Part shown: piece by piece, positions 59,670 through 64,000 of the stretch
Layout of the letters: every line of letters begins with the position of its first letter
Position numbering within the stretch: position 1 is the first letter of the stretch
Source: Ulota crispa
Taxonomy: Eukaryota > Streptophyta > Bryopsida > Orthotrichales > Orthotrichaceae
Direction of reading: 5' to 3'
DNA length: 64,000 nucleotides
NCBI GenBank assembly: GCA_963920765.1
Contig: OY987248.1
Location: 21,796,539 to 21,860,538 of the forward strand
Notes under the pieces: generated by a model
What the model was told of the DNA's origin: nothing
Seen by the model: only the letters and a program-made list of their open reading frames with translations
The model's database searches: none
Position numbers and translations under genes: made by a program

Positions 59670-59905
59670 TCCTTAAAGGACAAGGCTACTTTTATACATA
59701 TTGTGTATGCTGCTGTATTATTGGCACATACTACCAACAATTTTATTTAATTTGGAATCTTGACTACCACACTAGAACCACATTGATCTATTCTCCAACT
59801 TCTTTGTTGGTCTCAAATGTAGTAGAGGTCCACATCCACTCCCAAATACAAGAAAAATACACCTTATTGTAATAGTCAAAAAGGGTTGCATTGTCCTTTT
59901 AGAGG
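59670..59905 (+). mobile_element. TTAA element, class S (copy 5)
   Basis: 236 bp between TTAA at 59666-59669 and TTAA at 59906-59909. It contains the class block ttctccaacttctttgttgg. It is the middle member of the L-S-F train. Confidence 0.88.
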
Positions 59906-59909
59906 TTAA

Positions 59910-60136
59910 TCCTTGAATGTCAAAAAAGCCCTTTGCAACCATATATATGGATGACCGTATGTATAGACGTATTTGAGCTGCTCTGAGGGCTTTCCAATTT
60001 TTTTTATGCACCCACCATCATAAAACACTTTAATATGTATGGTTGTAACACTTAATTTCTAGCTGATTCAAGTTTCTAAATGCTGGTTGCGACCGTATTT
60101 GGTACCATAGCTCCACAGCCCAAGGGCCCTTCAGGT
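59910..60136 (+). mobile_element. TTAA element, class F (copy 2)
   Basis: Matches F copy 1 (37082-37292) throughout. It shares the left TTAA with S; the right flank reads ATAA, a likely decayed TTAA. An extra short segment (atatatatggatgaccg) lies near the left end. Confidence 0.8.
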
Positions 60137-61476
60137 ATAAACCCCTAAATGCTTGAGGCCTTTTTTGAGCTTTTAGGAATTTGCTTCAAATTGAACAAAA
60201 ATGCAACATTTCAATAAGCTGTATGAAGTTCTTTTAAGTTGTAACCGTACAAGTTCAAATTAGATATGTTAGAGGTCATACAAGAATAGAAAACACAATA
60301 ATATCACTAACAGATTGAAAGATTATAATGTTTGATCATGAGGGTGTTAAAACTACAAAAATGACTTGAAGCCTTTGAATCCTCTTTTCACATGTTGGAT
60401 CTTAAAAAATGACCATCAAAAAAATATCAGGTTAAAGGAAATAACATATATAACCCCAATCACATTATAGCTTTTCAGAATCTCTTCTACAATCTCTCCA
60501 AATGAATTTTTTGTGTAAATTTTTCTCCAAGATTTAGTTTATTTGAGACTCACTTCCAAGAGCTCTCAACACTAGAGAAAGTCAAGACCCTTGCACAAAA
60601 GCTTGAATAAAAAACTCATAATTAAACATTTTCAAAATCAAATTGTTGATCCTAAAATAAGAGTTCACAAAGAATAAATCCAAAATATAGATTACTAAAA
60701 ATAGTAACTTAGTTAGGTTTATTGAACTTTAGAAGATTACAAACACCAAAAATTGGTGTCGCAGGCAATTAGCGGTTAAGTAACTTAGAGCAACTCCACC
60801 TAGCCTTCAAAAACCGGCCAGCAACAGGGAACTGCTAGTCCCGCCAGAGTCGGATCCTTTTCTTGTACCCACTTGTACAGCTTCTGGCCCGGGCTTTTCT
60901 CGATGGCGGGTTTCCATAAGTCTCACTCGGTATATCTCAACGTTTTGCCGAGCAGGTCTACCGCCCGGCATCGGCTCTTGGTTTTTCTTGCCAGCCTTCC
61001 CGCTCCTTGTTTTTTGTTGCTTCCTGCTCCGTCATGTTCATTGCTCCCTCTTGATTAATGCGCTCGTGCTTGAACTTCCAATCACAGCATTACCTCTAAA
61101 CACGTGGAACACACTGGTGGAACGCACTGGTGTGCTAACATGATCACATGATCACATTCCCTGCTTTCCCTTTCTCGGTCACGGCAAAAGCTTATTAAGC
61201 CGGAGTTGCAAGGTTGCACACGTGGAGATGCTCTTACGATTTGCCGATGCTTCGCGTGAGCCCAGTCACTCTTCAGACTGGCTTCGGGAAGTGCAAGAAG
61301 AACCAGGGGAGCTGGAAAGAGAACGAGGGAACGCGAGGAGCTTGGAGAACTTCGAAAACCAGGGGAACCTACCCGAGATCGACGGTGCTGCTCGACTGCG
61401 CGGGATCGGACGGTCAGGACTGCGCGAAGACCTCTCCAAGCAATTCTGGTTCCGATGCCACGGGGGAGTGTGCGTG
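60137..61476. other. Intergenic DNA and upstream region of the eS6 gene
   Basis: AT-rich to about 60780, then GC-richer. Open frames at 61082-61786 (minus) and 61214-61485 (plus) overlap the eS6 leader in a GC-rich stretch and resemble no family, so I treat them as chance frames. Confidence 0.5.
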
Positions 61477-61485
61477 AAACCCTAA
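61477..61485 (+). promoter_or_regulatory. Telobox upstream of eS6
   Basis: AAACCCTAA, about 100 bp before the eS6 start codon. It is followed by a pyrimidine-rich leader (ctctgtctccttttgcc at about 61525) that could be a TOP-like start. Confidence 0.6.
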
Positions 61486-61585
61486 GATGAGTAGTGCGGG
61501 GGGTAAAGGCCCCGAGGCTCGTGACTCTGTCTCCTTTTGCCTTGCGTGCTTCCCTGCTCCTCCGCATCGTAGCGCTGACGACGCC

Positions 61586-63105
61586 ATGAAGCTGAATATC
61601 GCCAACCCCACTACGGGGTGCCAGAAGAAGGTGGAGATCGATGACGATGCCAAGCTGTAAGTCCTCTTTTCCTCGCGTCCTGCGTCTTTGGTCCTTGGAT
61701 GTCTTGGGGTTTAGGGTTTTTTCGGTTTGCGGCTCCTTTTGTTTCGACGGTGTTTTGGCTCCCGCCGCTGTACTGCTTGGCCACATATTCTAACGTATCG
61801 CCCTGGCGATGCGCGGGAGTATCATGCTCGCTACCGTAAGCCTGCCCTCACGTGTTACTGTATTTTTTCTGGTTCAGTCGCCAATTCTATGACAAGAGGT
61901 TGGCCCAGGAGGTCAGCGGTGACCAGCTCGGAGATGAGTTCAAGGGATACGTGTTCAAGATCATGGGAGGTTGCGACAAGCAGGGTTTCCCGATGAAACA
62001 GGGCGTCCTTACTCAAGGACGTGTCCAGCTCCTTATGCATCGAGGTAAGGTGGTTGTAGCAAGTGCAGGCATGACCGTTCGCCAGTGATTTTGTGTCTGC
62101 ACGATTCTCTGGATGTGTAATCGAGGCCCCTGTTAGTTTGGTACTGAAGGACGAGTCCGTCCGGTGCCATCTTTTTGTTGTGTCAGGGGTATCCTGCTTC
62201 AGAGGACACGGGAGGCGCAACGGAGAGCGCAGACGCAAGTCCGTGAGGGGCTGCATTGTGAGCCCAGACCTCTCTGTTCTGAACCTTGTCATCGTCAAAC
62301 AAGGTACGTCACTTGCGTTTTTCGATTCGGACTTCGGGTTGTCTAGTAGAGCTCCGAGGCTGGTGCTATGGAGAATTACAGGAGCACAGGAAGGAATATC
62401 GCCGGAGACGATGGGTTTCTAGGGTATCAAGACCTAAAAGATGCAGTGTTGGACTTGTGGCAAATGAATGCAATGCTGTCTCATGCTGTTGTCGGGCGAG
62501 TTCGTGCACATGATATTATTTTTATCCGTACGGAGTGGATGCCGGTGAAACTGACATGGATCGTCGTGCCTTCAGGCGACAACGACCTACCTGGCCTCAC
62601 GGACATCGAGAAACCAAGAATGAGGGGACCGAAGAGGGCCACCAAAATTCGCAAGCTTTTCAACCTTACCAAGGAGGACGACGTGAGGAAGTACGTCAAC
62701 ACCTATCGCCGCAGCTTCGTGTCGGCTACAGGTAAATTCTCTTTTCCCTCGGGCAACGGTGGAATGTGTGAAGCGGTATTTTCTTGGACCGAGTGCTTGG
62801 AGTTTTCCTCGTGCGTGGTTCGGGGAGTGCTTGTCGCCGTATCCGTGTGACTCACATTTTGAGTGCCACCAGGTAAGAAAAGGAGCAAGGCACCGAAGAT
62901 CCAGAGGCTGGTGACGCCGTTGACATTGCAGAGGAAGCGGCGCAGAGTGGCAATCAAGAAGCAGAGGGTGTCCAAGGCCAAGACGGAAGCAGCAGAGTAT
63001 CAGAAGCTGTTGGCTCTTCGAATCAAGGAACAGCGTGACCACCGCAGTGAGAGTTTGGCAAAGAAACGCGCGTCTCGTGCCTCCATTGCTAAGCCGGAGG
63101 CTTAG
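61586..63105 (+). CDS. RPS6: 40S ribosomal protein S6 (eS6), 5 exons
   Basis: Exons: 61586-61656, 61878-62044, 62187-62303, 62576-62731, 62873-63105. Total 744 nt, giving 247 residues, normal for plants. It starts [20 protein letters not shown]. Family blocks follow: [80 protein letters not shown] and [20 protein letters not shown]. The C-terminal helix ends [20 protein letters not shown], keeping the RRxS-like serines that TOR-activated S6 kinase phosphorylates in eukaryotes. It is part of the small ribosomal subunit. All four introns are GT-AG and short (142-272 nt apart from the 221-nt first). Confidence 0.97.
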
Positions 63106-64000
63106 GCGATCATTCCAGCTAGAACCTCCACTTGGGTGGCATTTTGTTGCCGATTTATAAGATGCTTCTTTCTTGAGAACCGGCCTTGGAGCAAAGTTTT
63201 CTGGATGGAGACGCGTGTTTTTGCAATACAGTGACTCCTGTTCAGTTCAGTTTGTACCTTCCACGTCCGTAGGGGGGGGGCGCCTGTGAACTCAAATGCT
63301 TGTCTATCAAATGTGAGCTGTATTGTTAACCATGAACGGTGGGGTAGAGGTTTTTCTGAAGTTCGTGCGGGCGATCCCTGTCACCAGCTTGGTTCAATTT
63401 AAAGAGTTCAATGGTTGATCATTCTAACGCATCGACCGTATCGGAAACATGGCATGCGTTGCAGTGACGTCCGCTCCACGCTGTCCGACTACCTGGAGGC
63501 GCTTGGTCTGGACATCGCTTTTCTCCTTTCCCCTTTCTCCTTTTCGTTTGGAGCGAACAGCATAAAAGTTGTGGAGGCACGTGCGCATCCAAATCCCGGT
63601 TCGATAAGACCGATGTGGTTCTGCACAAACGCAGTCCGGAGAGTTTTTTTAGCTTAATTGGCCAATATCCTCCGGTTGTCTAGAGTATACTCCCAGCTAA
63701 GAGAAGATTCCCTTTTTTTTTCCTCAGGAATGGTTGGATGAATTGGATGAATTCAATTTGGCAATTGTCAAAATCAACCAGCTAGCTTGTAACCAAATGC
63801 AGCACTCCCTGTACATTGTGCACAAGCCATTGTGCTGTTCTTAACCCCTCACTATCCCCCTCCGTGCACTTAGAATGCGACTAAGAACACACCAAACGAA
63901 ATGCGACTAAGAACACACCAAACGAAAAGCGACGTGATTTGTCCCCATTTGGCGTGGATGCATGTGACCATTCACTACGCTATTGTTACAATAAGCACGA
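63106..64000. other. eS6 3' flank and intergenic DNA
   Basis: Includes the eS6 3' UTR. TTAACCCC at 63841-63848 might begin another TTAA element running out of the window, but its partner end is not visible. Confidence 0.45.
63875..63926. repeat. Perfect 26-bp tandem duplication
   Basis: The unit atgcgactaagaacacacca followed by aacgaa occurs at 63875-63900 and again, identical, at 63901-63926. Confidence 0.92.

Noticed and set aside
61082-61786. 234-codon minus-strand frame overlapping the eS6 5' end
   Set aside because: It crosses exon 1 of eS6 antisense, lies in GC-rich DNA where long frames arise by chance, and has no recognisable domain.
62140-62165. Hammerhead-like motif ctgaaggacgagtccgtcc in the second eS6 intron
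   Set aside because: The required CUGANGA and GAAA core is not present; only a small stem is.
62304-62575. Possible C/D snoRNA in the third eS6 intron
   Set aside because: A CUGA-like box was seen, but no convincing RUGAUGA box or terminal stem.

Overview
This is a plant nuclear (streptophyte) window. It has intron-rich protein genes, a thylakoid protein with a chloroplast transit region, a plant-type AP-4 beta subunit, telobox motifs near ribosome genes and many plant-type MITEs. One gene encodes a ciliary coiled-coil protein of the CCDC113/CCDC96 type, so the plant probably makes flagellated sperm. A bryophyte, lycophyte, fern or charophyte alga fits better than a flowering plant. The species cannot be fixed from the sequence.

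Gene islands, left to right: a WDR20/CreC-like WD40 protein (+, 2.3-6.7 kb, 11 exons); PSB27 (-, 8.7-9.3 kb), divergent from the CCDC113-like gene (+, 9.9-12.9 kb); an MLN51/CASC3 exon-junction-complex protein (-, 17.5-20.9 kb); HLB1-like TPR protein (+, 28.8-35.2 kb, 13 exons), convergent with AP-4 beta (-, 39.7-45.2 kb, 12 exons); NHP2 of H/ACA snoRNPs (+, 50.6-52.1 kb); and ribosomal protein eS6 (+, 61.6-63.1 kb). For all but the CCDC113-like gene the exon lengths I assigned sum to a whole number of codons. The CCDC113-like 5' end is unresolved.

The space between genes is packed with short non-autonomous DNA transposons. The most striking are at least fifteen elements in seven size classes (here called S, M, F, P, G, L and K, about 0.2-0.9 kb). 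They are flanked by TTAA and begin with CCC, mostly CCCYTAAAGGACC or CCCCTGAGCGCCC. TTAA targets plus CCC termini suggest piggyBac-like elements. They are often joined end to end with a single shared TTAA (L-S-M-L'-S at 22.0-24.9 kb; L-S-F at 58.7-60.1 kb; G-K at 54.0-55.6 kb; L-P at 48.7-50.2 kb), and one S copy is nested inside a K copy. Around them lie Stowaway-like, Tourist/Harbinger-like, CACTA-like and possibly Mutator-like MITEs plus several long palindromes. No autonomous transposase, tRNA, rRNA or CRISPR array was seen.

Functionally the genes are housekeeping: mRNA processing (MLN51), ribosome and snoRNP function (eS6, NHP2), trans-Golgi trafficking (HLB1, AP4B), photosystem II repair (PSB27), deubiquitinase control (WDR20-like) and the sperm axoneme (CCDC113-like). 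I see no operon-like coupling beyond the divergent and convergent pairs.
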